The notes beneath the pieces are model-generated. The model did no database searches and was not told the origin of the DNA. It saw only the letters and a program-made list of their open reading frames with translations. Positions 1 through 8,111 of a DNA stretch of 64,000 bases are shown one piece after another. The stretch's first letter is position 1; each line of letters begins with the position of its first letter. A program made the translations under genes and the position numbers. Source of the DNA: Caballeronia fortuita (GTDB lineage: Bacteria; Pseudomonadota; Gammaproteobacteria; Burkholderiales; Burkholderiaceae); the NCBI RefSeq assembly GCF_001544835.2, contig NZ_FCNX02000006.1, positions 310,001 through 374,000 of the forward strand, read 5' to 3'.

Positions 1-66
1 CGCGACGAGCCGCTCGCTCGATGCGTTGACGCTCAGCGCGGCATCCGCCTGAAAAGTCGATGTCAT
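1..66 (-). CDS. mch: 5' end of probable methenyl-H4MPT cyclohydrolase (partial)
   Basis: Only the first 22 codons are in the window; the gene runs off the left edge on the minus strand. The ATG at 66-64 overlaps the stop of the ATP-grasp gene (ATGA), so it is the next gene of the same operon. The N-terminus contains Leu-Ser-Val-Asn, which resembles the start of methenyltetrahydromethanopterin cyclohydrolase, the enzyme that converts methenyl-H4MPT to formyl-H4MPT in the C1 oxidation pathway. The context (mtdB and beta-RFAP synthase upstream) fits mch. The assignment rests on 22 residues plus context and is tentative. Confidence 0.5.
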   Translation of the reverse strand, partial: MTSTFQADAALSVNASSERLVA

Positions 67-1238
67 GGTTTCGATAGGGTTTCGATGCGTTGCAAAAGCC
101 GCGCGTGCTCGCCATCCAGCGCGTCGCGCAGATCGGCGAAGGCGGGCGCGGATGCGGTCATCGTGCAAACGGGCTGGCCCGCTTCGATGCGCGCGCCGGC
201 GAGCGGCACGTCGTGACATGCGGGGTCGTCGAAACAGGCGTCGCTGAATGCGCGCGATGCAGTGAAACTGTCGCGCGCGAACACGACGCGCTGCGCCGCA
301 TGCAGCGGCGGCGTGCGCGTGGCCGTGCCGGGGGCGTGCGGCAGATCGCCATGCAGACACGCGTCCAGATGCGCGCCGATCAAACCGCGCGGCCACGCGT
401 CGGGCCATGCGGCTTCGTAGAGCGCCATCGTCGATGACGGGCGCGTGTTGATTTCGAGCACGCTGAACGTATCGCCGTCGAGCAGAAAGTCGATGCTGTT
501 CAGGCCGGTCAGATCCGTTTGCCAGACGATACGATCGATCGCTTCGACGATGCGCTGTGCGATTCGCGCGGGCAATCGCACCGGCCCGAGCGAACCCGCG
601 TGCACAAAGGGCAGCCGTCCCGCTTCGACCGTCAGTTGCTCCGCGAAGCCGATGACCGCCGCCTCGCGATGCGCGGCGACGAAAAGCGCGGACATCGAAC
701 GGCCTTGCGCGAACCGCTGGAAATAGGCGCCGGCGGCCGCGCGCTCGATGCCATCGGCCCATTCGATATGGGTGCCGCCGCAACCATCGGAACGTTTGAC
801 GAGCCAGCCATCGCGCTCGCCGGGCAACGTGAAGCGGACTTCGGGATGCGCGATATGCGCCTCGTCGAGCAGCGCGAAGAAGCGGCGCGGATCGCGCACC
901 GCCGCCGCCTGCGCGCCGTTGCCGATAAAGCGCGGCACATGCTGCGCGCGGCTCAGTTCGCCCGCGAGCGGCTCCAGCCCGCTCGTCACGATGAGGCCGA
1001 GCATGCGCGGCAGGCGCGCGGCGTGTTCGAGCGCATCGAAAAGACGCGCGCGATCGATCGACAGACCATTGCCGCCGATATCGAACCACATGCCCGCGTG
1101 CGCGCGCGTATCGCGATCGCCGAAGATATCGAGCGCGACGACGTTCAGGCCCGCGCGCGCCGCCGATTGCGCGACGAGCCGCGCCGACAGCCCCGCGACC
1201 GCGATGCGCGGCGCGCGCGAGGCGTCGCCCGGCATCAT
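63..1238 (-). CDS. ATP-grasp family protein of the H4MPT C1 cluster
   Basis: A 391-residue cytosolic protein. Residues about 142-160 (WLVKRSDGCGG) and the E262-x-N264-x-R266-P267 motif fit the nucleotide- and Mg-binding parts of an ATP-grasp ligase, a fold that joins a carboxylate to an amine or thiol using ATP. The N-terminal part looks like a preATP-grasp Rossmann half. It overlaps mtdB upstream (ATGA at 1238-1235) and the probable mch downstream (ATGA at 66-63), so it is translationally coupled inside the methanopterin gene cluster. Related ATP-grasp genes sit in such clusters of other methylotrophic proteobacteria and are thought to act in methanopterin cofactor synthesis; the exact ligation step is not visible here. 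A second ATG directly follows the first, so the start may be 3 bases later. Confidence 0.75.
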   Translation of the reverse strand: MMPGDASRAPRIAVAGLSARLVAQSAARAGLNVVALDIFGDRDTRAHAGMWFDIGGNGLSIDRARLFDALEHAARLPRMLGLIVTSGLEPLAGELSRAQHVPRFIGNGAQAAAVRDPRRFFALLDEAHIAHPEVRFTLPGERDGWLVKRSDGCGGTHIEWADGIERAAAGAYFQRFAQGRSMSALFVAAHREAAVIGFAEQLTVEAGRLPFVHAGSLGPVRLPARIAQRIVEAIDRIVWQTDLTGLNSIDFLLDGDTFSVLEINTRPSSTMALYEAAWPDAWPRGLIGAHLDACLHGDLPHAPGTATRTPPLHAAQRVVFARDSFTASRAFSDACFDDPACHDVPLAGARIEAGQPVCTMTASAPAFADLRDALDGEHARLLQRIETLSKP

Positions 1239-2164
1239 GCGCCTTGCCCCGCGACGATCGCGCGAGCTTCGTCGAATGCTTCGGGAAAGCCGAGATACAC
1301 AGGCTTGCCGCCGGTACGCATGCGCAGGAAGAGCCGATGCTCCGCCTGATACTTGACGTTGCCGATCGCGAGTGCGCCGATGCCGACCGCATCCGCGCGC
1401 GCGGCGCCCGCGAGCGGCTTGCCGTCGTCCATCACGTTGACGCCGGCGATGCCTTCGGGCGGCACGGCGTTGACATCGGCGGCGATCAGCAGGTTCTTCG
1501 CGTGCGCGAGATCGGCGGATGTCATCACCTGCACGCCAGCGACGGCGGTTGCGAACACGACTTCCGCGCGTGCGAGTTCGCGATGCAGCTGATCGGGCGA
1601 GCCGGTCGCGACGCCTGACGTCGCGATATCGAAGCGGCGATTGATCTCGTCGCTCACCTGCGTCGCACGCGATTGACTCGAATGGCTCGCGACGGCGACA
1701 TCCGCGCCGAGCGATGCGGCCATCGCCGCGGCCACGCGCCCGACCGCGCCGGTGCCGCCGAGAATCAGCACGCGCTTGCCGCCGAGATCGACGGAATGCG
1801 CGGCGCGCAGATGCTTTTCCGCGAGCGCGACGAGCGCGGCGGCGGTGGTGTACGCGCCACTCGGATCGGCGAAGACGGAGACTTCGAAGGGCGGGACCAT
1901 TGCGTTGCGAGCTTTTTCGAGCATGTCGGCGGCGAGCATCACGTCGCGTCCGCCGATGAAGATGCCCGTGCGCGACACGCCTTTCGGCCCGCGCGAGAAA
2001 ATCGCGTCCTGCGTGAGCTGCACGACGCTGTCTTCGTCGACGTTACAGTAGGGCACGAGGATCTGATAGCCCGCGTCGGCGGCCATGTTCACGTCGAACG
2101 GGCTCATTTGCGGCGTCGCGGTGAACATGTGCAGGACGTAGGGTCGTTCGGTGGCTTCGGGCAT
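1235..2164 (-). CDS. mtdB: NAD(P)-dependent methylene-H4MPT dehydrogenase
   Basis: A 309-residue protein of the MtdA/MtdB family. It oxidises methylene-tetrahydromethanopterin to methenyl-H4MPT with NAD(P), the second step of H4MPT-linked formaldehyde oxidation. The N-terminal domain carries YVLHMFTATPQMSPFDVNMAADAGY, read here as two adjoining parts, and the Rossmann glycine motif GGTGAVGRVAAA follows near residue 140. I chose the ATG at 2164 because family similarity begins there; the open frame extends upstream to 2350, but that extension overlaps the beta-RFAP synthase gene and has low-complexity Arg/Ser composition. The stop overlaps the ATP-grasp start. MtdB rather than MtdA is inferred from the linked H4MPT genes. 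Confidence 0.9.
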   Translation of the reverse strand: MPEATERPYVLHMFTATPQMSPFDVNMAADAGYQILVPYCNVDEDSVVQLTQDAIFSRGPKGVSRTGIFIGGRDVMLAADMLEKARNAMVPPFEVSVFADPSGAYTTAAALVALAEKHLRAAHSVDLGGKRVLILGGTGAVGRVAAAMAASLGADVAVASHSSQSRATQVSDEINRRFDIATSGVATGSPDQLHRELARAEVVFATAVAGVQVMTSADLAHAKNLLIAADVNAVPPEGIAGVNVMDDGKPLAGAARADAVGIGALAIGNVKYQAEHRLFLRMRTGGKPVYLGFPEAFDEARAIVAGQGA

Positions 2165-2213
2165 GTCGATGGACTCGTTGGACGTAGTGGATGTATCGAT
2201 GTGCGTTCCGTGC

Positions 2214-3269
2214 TCAGGCCGCGTTTGCTCCATGCAGACGGTGATGGGCCGCGCGCCATGTTGCACCGCGATTGCGCCCTGCCGCGATCGTGAACGCGAG
2301 CGGTGCGCCTTGGGAGACGCGCTGCGCTGCGGCGAGCGCGCGTTCGGCATCCTGGGCGCTCGCGACGAATGCGAAGCCGACCGGTCCCCACGACGTCTGG
2401 CCGATACCCGCTTTCTGTTCGGCGGCGACGGCTTCGAGCGCGCGCGCGACGGCGGGGCTTGCGAATACGCCGCCTTGCACGGGCGCGAAGTATTCGCCGA
2501 TGGTCTGCTGCAGGTCCGAGATGGCGTCGGCGTAGGTGTCGAAATCGTGTTCGGCGACGGCGGGCAGCACGCGCATCAGCACGAGATGCGAGAGATGCGC
2601 GGCGAGCGTCGCAGGGAAGGGCGCGAGCGATGCGAGACCGCGTTTTTCTTCGTCGCCGTGCAGGCCTTCGCGGGAAGTGTCGTCGATGAGCAGGACGCGC
2701 CATGCTTCCGGGAACGGCTGCCGCGCGATGAGCGGCGGCAGGTTTGTAGTGGACACGTTGCGAGTATCGCGCCCGCCGTCGACGATGAGGCCGCCGTGAT
2801 CGAAGCCATGTATGCCGATGCCGGAGCGCGCGCCGCGTGCGAGGATTCGCGCGATATCGCAGGTGGTGGCGTCGTGGCCATTCGCGCGGGCGAAGGCGGT
2901 GCCGAGCGCCAGTGCCAGTTGCGTGCCGGAGCCTAAGCCTGTGTGGGCGCGCGGAGTTTCGTGTATTTCGATGTCGAGGGTGCTTCTGGTTTTTGTTGTG
3001 TTCAAGGCGGCTTCGAGTTGTTCGATGTATCGCTCGATGCGTTCGCGTTGTGCATCGCTTGTTGTGCCTTCGATCATCGCCGCGTCGCCTCTCGACGCCG
3101 GCGCTTGCCGCGCTGTTATTCGCGTGACGTGCGCGTCGATCGCCAGACCTATACTGCCGAAAGCGCGGCCGAGCGAGCCGTTCGGATCGATGAAGCCAAG
3201 ATGCAGCCGCGCAGGCGACTCGACTGTTATCGCCGATGGCGGTGATATGCGTCCGGGGGATGTCGGCAT
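2214..3269 (-). CDS. Beta-ribofuranosylaminobenzene 5'-phosphate synthase (GHMP superfamily)
   Basis: A 351-residue GHMP-superfamily protein. The family member with this sequence pattern condenses p-hydroxybenzoate or p-aminobenzoate with PRPP, the committed step of methanopterin biosynthesis. Visible signs are the N-terminal PARLHLGFIDPNG (about 19-31), the GHMP glycine-rich loop HTGLGSGTQLALALG (about 109-123) and a C-terminal segment GQTSWGPVGFAFV. It is the first minus-strand gene of the C1 cluster, 49 bases upstream of mtdB. Its upstream region is a tandem 8-bp repeat and then the long palindromic element, so its promoter must lie in or next to repeated DNA. The ATG at 3269 has only a distant AGGAAA upstream; the start is likely but not certain. 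Confidence 0.88.
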   Translation of the reverse strand: MPTSPGRISPPSAITVESPARLHLGFIDPNGSLGRAFGSIGLAIDAHVTRITARQAPASRGDAAMIEGTTSDAQRERIERYIEQLEAALNTTKTRSTLDIEIHETPRAHTGLGSGTQLALALGTAFARANGHDATTCDIARILARGARSGIGIHGFDHGGLIVDGGRDTRNVSTTNLPPLIARQPFPEAWRVLLIDDTSREGLHGDEEKRGLASLAPFPATLAAHLSHLVLMRVLPAVAEHDFDTYADAISDLQQTIGEYFAPVQGGVFASPAVARALEAVAAEQKAGIGQTSWGPVGFAFVASAQDAERALAAAQRVSQGAPLAFTIAAGRNRGATWRAAHHRLHGANAA

Positions 3270-3294
3270 CGTGGGTTTGCTTTTCCTTTGGTTT

Positions 3295-3326
3295 GCTTTT
3301 GGGCTTTTGGGCTTTTGGGCTTTTGA
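3295..3326. repeat. Four-copy 8-bp tandem repeat
   Basis: The unit GCTTTTGG occurs four times in a row with a change only in the last base. It lies just upstream of the beta-RFAP synthase start and next to the long palindromic element. It is prone to slippage and could alter promoter spacing; no function is visible. Confidence 0.75.
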
Positions 3327-3355
3327 GCCTCTCGGTTAGGCAAATCCTGTACCAG

Positions 3356-3970
3356 TTTTTTTATCGGGTGATCCCGTATTCGTGTCGGTCTATTAGCGTT
3401 GCCCCTGTGCGGGGCGGCACTTACTTTCTTTGCTGCTGCAAAGAAAGTAAGCAAAGAAAGCAGCTTTTCAGGCCCGCGGTCACACGCAGGTTGGGTAGTA
3501 CTCTCGTCCTCGGTGGCACTCGCCTAAGTGTCGCCCTCATAGGCCCAATCGGGCTTGGCTCGCGCACGGTCTGCCGCCCAACACCGCTTAACGCGCGGGT
3601 CCAGCACGAAATAGTTTCGGCACGGCGCTGCGCGCTGCCGTCGGGTATGCGAGGGAAACCATCGAAGAGCAAGCGCACGCGCACCCGATTGACCCATCGG
3701 CCGCGCAGCGGGCCGGAGCTGTTTGGTGCTGAACCCGCGCGCTAATCGGACTAGCGAGTCAGACCGTGCGCGAACCAAGCCGGGTGATTGTGATGAGGGC
3801 ACACGTTAGGCGAGTGCCACGGTGAACGAGAGGACTACCTAAACTGCGTGTGACCGCGGGCGTAACAGAAGCTGCTTTCTTTGCTTACTTTCTTTGCAGC
3901 AGCAAAGAAAGTGAGTGCCGCCCCGCACAGGGGCAGTGCTAATAGACCGAAAACAAAACGGGATCCGGCG
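3356..3970. repeat. Long near-palindromic dispersed repeat, copy 1
   Basis: About 615 bp that folds back on itself almost end to end. An 80-base block at 3387-3466 recurs inverted at 3869-3948 with three mismatches. Complementarity continues inward with more mismatches (3467-3580 against 3755-3868; 3590-3608 against 3726-3745). Each arm holds its own hairpins: a perfect 13-bp stem with a TGCT loop at 3421-3450, and GCCCC/GGGGC at 3400-3414. The flanks carry GATCCCG and CGGGATC. No transposase or convincing gene is inside. A second copy in the same orientation is at 8855-9449. Open frames reading FFAAAKKVSAAPHRG come from the arms and are best treated as spurious. A MITE-like or folding-dependent element is possible. 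Confidence 0.9.
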
Positions 3971-3972
3971 AA

Positions 3973-4036
3973 ACCCTAACGCGAGCGAAGCCAGACCAAA
4001 ACCCTAACGCGAGCGAAGCCGGACCAAAACCCTAAC
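3973..4036. repeat. 28-bp tandem repeat, 2.3 copies
   Basis: A unit starting ACCCTAACGCGAGCGAAGCC occurs at 3973 and 4001 with one base change, and a third partial copy starts at 4029. It runs from the right end of the long palindromic element to the stop codon of the pterin dehydratase gene. It is probably slippage-derived sequence at the element boundary. Confidence 0.8.
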
Positions 4037-4037
4037 T

Positions 4038-4418
4038 TCAATCCCCTTCATACTTGATATACCGAAACCGCTGATCATCGGAAGGCGTCCCTTCGAGCGG
4101 CCCACCCTCCTTGCCGGGTTGCCACGAAATGACCTCTTCGATCTTCGAAGCCAGCGCAAAGTCCTTATCCGTGATCCCTTTAGCCGAATGTGTCTTGAGC
4201 TTCACGATCACGAAAGCATAAGAAACCGTAAGGTCCGGATGATGCCAGGCGGCTTCCGCCAGATGCCCCACGGTATTCACGACCATCAGCGTCCCCTTCC
4301 AGCTTTCGGTCTTGAACTTGCGCCTGAGCCATCCATCCTCGACATACCAGTGCCTGAGCGCACCCGTCAAACGTTGCTTGACCTCTTCGTCGGAATACAC
4401 CTTCTCGGCTTGAGCCAT
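4038..4418 (-). CDS. Pterin-4a-carbinolamine dehydratase family protein
   Basis: A 126-residue protein of the 4a-hydroxytetrahydrobiopterin dehydratase (PCD) family. The family motif is visible as EAAWHHPDLTVSYAFVIVKL followed by a spaced Asp in KGITDKD, giving the catalytic His pair and Asp. Classical members dehydrate 4a-hydroxytetrahydrobiopterin after aromatic amino-acid hydroxylation. No phenylalanine hydroxylase gene is nearby; instead it is divergent from xoxF and close to the H4MPT genes, which suggests a role in methanopterin-type pterin chemistry (inference). It is slightly longer than the usual ~100 residues because of N- and C-terminal extensions. Its stop is two bases from the 28-bp repeat. 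Confidence 0.88.
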   Translation of the reverse strand: MAQAEKVYSDEEVKQRLTGALRHWYVEDGWLRRKFKTESWKGTLMVVNTVGHLAEAAWHHPDLTVSYAFVIVKLKTHSAKGITDKDFALASKIEEVISWQPGKEGGPLEGTPSDDQRFRYIKYEGD

Positions 4419-4758
4419 GACAAAAGCCTCCGGATATGAAAACGGCTAGAGCATCAAGTATGCGCCAAACAGAACATGCTGCATCGCGCCATGTCACGCG
4501 ATCTCCTTCGCGTATTTGACACAGTATGTGTCGCGACCCGACAGCAACACGACCATTCGCGACAGCATCGCCCGTCGAATTCCCGTTTTTAAGCACGCGA
4601 GTTAAACCGGCATGGAATATGCAATTGGCCTCTCTACGCAAGCGTCCGGCAAAGCACCGGACAAAGCGCAGCTCGTTACCTGCATTTGAAGGCGCGCACG
4701 ATGCAACCTGGTAGCGTGGTCATCCCTGGGTCGGAGGCATCACCATTCTGGAGGAGAC
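4419..4758. promoter_or_regulatory. Divergent intergenic region upstream of xoxF, with a 15-bp perfect palindrome
   Basis: This 340-bp stretch separates the pterin dehydratase (minus) and xoxF (plus) and holds no gene I can support. A perfect inverted repeat GACACAGTATGTGTC (6-bp arms, 3-bp spacer) at 4518-4532 is the clearest candidate operator. A GGAGGAG ribosome-binding site lies at 4750-4756, directly before the xoxF ATG. I could not define a convincing -35/-10 pair. Confidence 0.55.
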
Positions 4759-6570
4759 ATGAACTTACGCACCCTGGTTCTTGGACTGGCGGTGGTCGCG
4801 ACGGCTGGCCTGAATTCATATGTTGCCCAGGCCGACTCGCAACTCGACAGCCTGATCAAGAACCCCTCGAACTGGGCAGCGCAAGCGGGCGATTATTCGA
4901 ATCACCGCTATAGCACGCTCAAGCAGATCAACGAAAACAACGTCGGCAAGCTACAGGTTGCCTGGACCATGTCGACCGGTGTGCTACGCGGACACGAAGG
5001 CTCGCCGCTCGTCATCGGCGACACGATGTATATCCACTCGCCATTCCCCAACAAGGTCATTGCCATCAACCTGAAGGATCAGACCTTCATCTGGCAATAC
5101 CAGCCCAAGCAGGACAATCAGGTCATCTCGGTGATGTGCTGCGATACGGTCAACCGTGGTCTCGCATACGGCGACGGCAAGATCTTCCTCCAGCAAGCCG
5201 ACACCAAGCTCGTCGCGCTCGACGCAAAAACCGGCGACGTCGTCTGGACCGCGCAGAACGGCGATCCGAAGAAGGGCGAAACCAATACCAACGCACCGCA
5301 CGTCTTCGGCGACAAGGTGCTGACCGGCATCTCGGGCGGCGAGTTCGGCGTGCGCGGGCGCATCATCGCGTACAACATCAAGGACGGCAAGGAAGTCTGG
5401 AAGGCCTACAGCACCGGTCCCGACAACGAAATGCTCATGGACCCGCAGACGACCATGACCTGGACCGACGGCAAGATGGCGCCAGTCGGTGCGGACTCGT
5501 CGCTCAAGAGCTGGCAAGGCGATCAGTGGAAATACGGCGGCGGCACCACATGGGGATGGTACGCATGGGACCCGAAGCTCAACCTTGTGTACTACGGCTC
5601 GGGCAATCCGGGCACGTGGAATCCGACGCAACGTCCTGGCGACAACAAGTGGTCGATGACGATCTTCGCGCGTGATCTCAACACCGGCAAGGCGAAGTGG
5701 GTCTATCAGATGACGCCTCACGACGAGTGGGACTACGACGGCGTCAACGAGATGATCCTCTCGGACCTGAACATCGGCGGCAAGAACGTGCCCGCGATCG
5801 TTCACTTCGACCGCAACGGCTTCGGCTATACGCTCAATCGCGATACCGGCGAACTGCTCGTCGCGCAGAAGTACGACCCGGCGGTGAACTGGGCCGATAG
5901 CGTCGACCTGAAGAGCGGCCTGCCGATCCGCAATGCGAGCTACTCGACGCAGAAAGCCGGTCCCGATCACAACGTGAAGAACATCTGCCCCGCGGCGCTC
6001 GGCTCGAAGGATCAGCAACCGGCAGCATTCGATCCGGGCTCCAAGCTCTTCCTCGTGCCGACGAATCACGTCTGCATGGACTACGAGCCGTTCCAGGTCG
6101 ATTACGTGTCGGGTCAGCCGTTCGTCGGCGCAACGCTCTCGATGTATCCAGGCCCGAACGAAAACGGCGCGATGGGCAACTTCATCGCGTGGGACGCTTC
6201 GAAGGGCAAGATCGTGTGGTCCAAGCCCGAGAAGTTCTCGGTGTGGTCCGGCGCGCTCGCGACCGCAGGCGGCGTCGTGTTCTACGGCACGCTCGAAGGC
6301 TACATCAAGGCAGTGCGCATCAAGGACGGCAAGGAACTGTGGAAGTTCAAGACGCCGTCAGGTGTGATCGGCAACGTGTTCACGTACCAGTACCAGGGCA
6401 AGCAGTATGTCGGCGTGTACTCGGGCATCGGCGGCTGGGCCGGCATCGGCATGGCAGCAGGTCTCGAGAAGTCGACGGAAGGCCTCGGCGCGGTCGGCGG
6501 CTATAAGGAACTCGCGAAGTACACGGCGCTCGGCGGGACGCTCTTCGTGTTCGCGATTCCCGGCGGTTGA
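4759..6570 (+). CDS. xoxF: Lanthanide-dependent methanol dehydrogenase XoxF (PQQ)
   Basis: A 603-residue periplasmic PQQ quinoprotein that oxidises methanol, and possibly formaldehyde, and passes electrons to a c-type cytochrome. Residues 1-25 are a signal peptide (cleavage near AQA-DSQ). The vicinal disulfide is C127-C128. Metal and PQQ-site residues match XoxF: E195 in GGEFGVRG, N283 in SGNPGTW, catalytic D325, and D327 in DEWDYDG. The Asp two positions after the catalytic Asp marks lanthanide rather than calcium enzymes, where Ala is usual. Beta-propeller tryptophan motifs recur through the protein. The start has a strong GGAGGAG site. xoxG and xoxJ follow on the same strand, separated by an intercistronic hairpin. 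Confidence 0.97.
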   Translation: MNLRTLVLGLAVVATAGLNSYVAQADSQLDSLIKNPSNWAAQAGDYSNHRYSTLKQINENNVGKLQVAWTMSTGVLRGHEGSPLVIGDTMYIHSPFPNKVIAINLKDQTFIWQYQPKQDNQVISVMCCDTVNRGLAYGDGKIFLQQADTKLVALDAKTGDVVWTAQNGDPKKGETNTNAPHVFGDKVLTGISGGEFGVRGRIIAYNIKDGKEVWKAYSTGPDNEMLMDPQTTMTWTDGKMAPVGADSSLKSWQGDQWKYGGGTTWGWYAWDPKLNLVYYGSGNPGTWNPTQRPGDNKWSMTIFARDLNTGKAKWVYQMTPHDEWDYDGVNEMILSDLNIGGKNVPAIVHFDRNGFGYTLNRDTGELLVAQKYDPAVNWADSVDLKSGLPIRNASYSTQKAGPDHNVKNICPAALGSKDQQPAAFDPGSKLFLVPTNHVCMDYEPFQVDYVSGQPFVGATLSMYPGPNENGAMGNFIAWDASKGKIVWSKPEKFSVWSGALATAGGVVFYGTLEGYIKAVRIKDGKELWKFKTPSGVIGNVFTYQYQGKQYVGVYSGIGGWAGIGMAAGLEKSTEGLGAVGGYKELAKYTALGGTLFVFAIPGG

Positions 6571-6617
6571 TCTTCGTTCGATAAAAGTTGATCGATGCGA
6601 TTCGATCGATGCAAGAC

Positions 6618-6644
6618 GCGCGGCGGCTGCAATGGCCGCCGCGC
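6618..6644 (+). other. Intercistronic hairpin between xoxF and xoxG
   Basis: A perfect 10-bp GC stem (GCGCGGCGGC / GCCGCCGCGC) with a 7-base loop lies 48 bases after the xoxF stop. There is no T run after it, so it is not a canonical intrinsic terminator. It may protect the xoxF 3' end or reduce expression of xoxG relative to xoxF. Confidence 0.65.
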
Positions 6645-6696
6645 CGCAATCCAACGAAACACCCCATATACAAGACATATTCAAGGAGTCAGACGT

Positions 6697-7119
6697 ATGA
6701 AAGGCCGATCACTCTTGCTGCTGACGATGACGCTCGCCGCTTCGTCGGCTTCGTTCGCACAGACGCCGCCTGCGATGCCTGCGCAACTGAAGCCCGTCGC
6801 GTACAAGGTCGTCGATGGCAACAAGGTAGACAGCGACACGCTCCAAGGCTGGCGGACCTGGCGTGCGCTCGCGTGCGAACGCTGTCACGGGGCGAAGCAG
6901 GAAGGGATGGTCGGCCCGTCGCTGATCGATGCTTTCAAGACGCTGGACAAGAACGAGTTTCATCGGACCGTTTTCGGCGGGCGCGTCGACAAGGGCATGC
7001 CCGATTTCAGCGCGAGCCAGATGATGCAGAAGAACTGGGAGAACCTTTACGCGTATCTGAAGGGCCGCTCCGATGGCAAGATCAACCCGGGCGATCTGCA
7101 GGCAATCGATGCAAAATGA
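6697..7119 (+). CDS. xoxG: Cytochrome c XoxG, electron acceptor of XoxF
   Basis: A 140-residue exported mono-heme cytochrome c. The signal peptide covers about residues 1-21 (ending SFA-QTP). The single heme site is C60-x-x-C63-H64, and M101 in KGMPDF is the likely axial Met. Location directly after xoxF points to the dedicated cytochrome cL that takes electrons from the dehydrogenase. I chose the ATG at 6697 because AGGAG precedes it at 6684-6688 and the signal peptide starts there; the upstream open frame from 6595 runs through the hairpin and has no signal peptide. xoxJ follows after 62 bases. Confidence 0.93.
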   Translation: MKGRSLLLLTMTLAASSASFAQTPPAMPAQLKPVAYKVVDGNKVDSDTLQGWRTWRALACERCHGAKQEGMVGPSLIDAFKTLDKNEFHRTVFGGRVDKGMPDFSASQMMQKNWENLYAYLKGRSDGKINPGDLQAIDAK

Positions 7120-7181
7120 GGACGTTACCCGGCCGCTTGACGGCGGGCGTCCGATGATTGCTTTCATAGCCGGAGGTGTCG

Positions 7182-8111
7182 ATGTCTGATCGCAATGCAA
7201 GCCGCGCCGCTTCGTTCCGATTCGCAATCGCGATATGCGCGGCGCTCGCCACATTCGCCACGTTGGCGACGTTCCCGGCGCAACAGGCGCTCGCGCAGGG
7301 CGCGGGCGGTCCGCCCCCCGATCTGCCCAACAACGATGGCGCCGACGGCATCCTGCGCGTATGCGCCGATCCGAACAACATGCCGCTATCGAACAAGAAG
7401 GGCGAAGGTTACGAGAACAAGATCGCGGCGCAGATGGCGAGCGATTTCGGCTACAAGCTCGAGTACACGTACTGGCCGCAACGCATGGGCTTCGTGCGCA
7501 ATACGTTACGCGAGAAAGTGCCGCAGACGGAGCGCTACAAATGCGATCTGATCATCGGCGTGCCGAAGGGTTATGAACTGACGGCCACGACGCGTCCCTA
7601 TCTGCATTCCACTTACGCGATGGTCTTTCCGAACAAGCCCGAATACGCGAGCATCAAGTCGCCGTCGGATCTGATGAATCTGCCGCCCGAGCAATTGAAG
7701 AAGATGAAGCTCGGCATCTTCGTAAAGAGTCCCGCGACGGACTGGCTGCTCAGTCATAACCTGATTCAGCAGGCGGTGTCGTATCAAGGACAGAGCGGCG
7801 ATCCCGAGGCGTTTCCTGGCGAGATCATCGAGCGCGACATGGCGAAGGGCGATGTCGATGCGGCTTTCCTGTGGGGGCCGATCGCGGGTTATTTCGCGAA
7901 TCGTTCGGACAACAAGGTGCGGCTCGTGCCGTTCCCGGCGGGTCAGGCGATCCGCTTCGACTACGAGATTTCGATGGGCGTGCGTTACGGCGAGAAGGCA
8001 TGGCGCGACAAGGTCGATAACTGGATCGCTTCGAATCAGCCGAAGATCGATCAGATTCTGTCGAGTTACCAGGTTCCATTGCTGCCGTTGCAGCCGGTCA
8101 GCGCGCAATGA
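7182..8111 (+). CDS. xoxJ: Periplasmic binding-protein-like XoxJ/MxaJ family protein
   Basis: A 309-residue exported protein with a signal peptide ending near residue 33 (ALA-QGA). It belongs to the quinoprotein dehydrogenase-associated substrate-binding-protein family (XoxJ/MxaJ). The segment LRVCADPNNMPLSNKKGEGY is typical. The family is thought to help activate or mature the methanol dehydrogenase, not to transport a solute. No permease or ATPase is nearby, which agrees. The ATG at 7182 sits about six bases after GGAGG; an in-frame GTG at 7176 overlaps that site and is less likely. The stop overlaps the next gene (ATGA at 8108-8111). Confidence 0.9.
   Translation: MSDRNASRAASFRFAIAICAALATFATLATFPAQQALAQGAGGPPPDLPNNDGADGILRVCADPNNMPLSNKKGEGYENKIAAQMASDFGYKLEYTYWPQRMGFVRNTLREKVPQTERYKCDLIIGVPKGYELTATTRPYLHSTYAMVFPNKPEYASIKSPSDLMNLPPEQLKKMKLGIFVKSPATDWLLSHNLIQQAVSYQGQSGDPEAFPGEIIERDMAKGDVDAAFLWGPIAGYFANRSDNKVRLVPFPAGQAIRFDYEISMGVRYGEKAWRDKVDNWIASNQPKIDQILSSYQVPLLPLQPVSAQ

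Noticed and set aside
3227-3454. Short frames reading FFAAAKKVSAAPHRG in the palindromic repeats
   Set aside because: They come from the repeat arms in several places (also at 8339-9010, 9380 and 9334-9840) and have no independent sign of coding.
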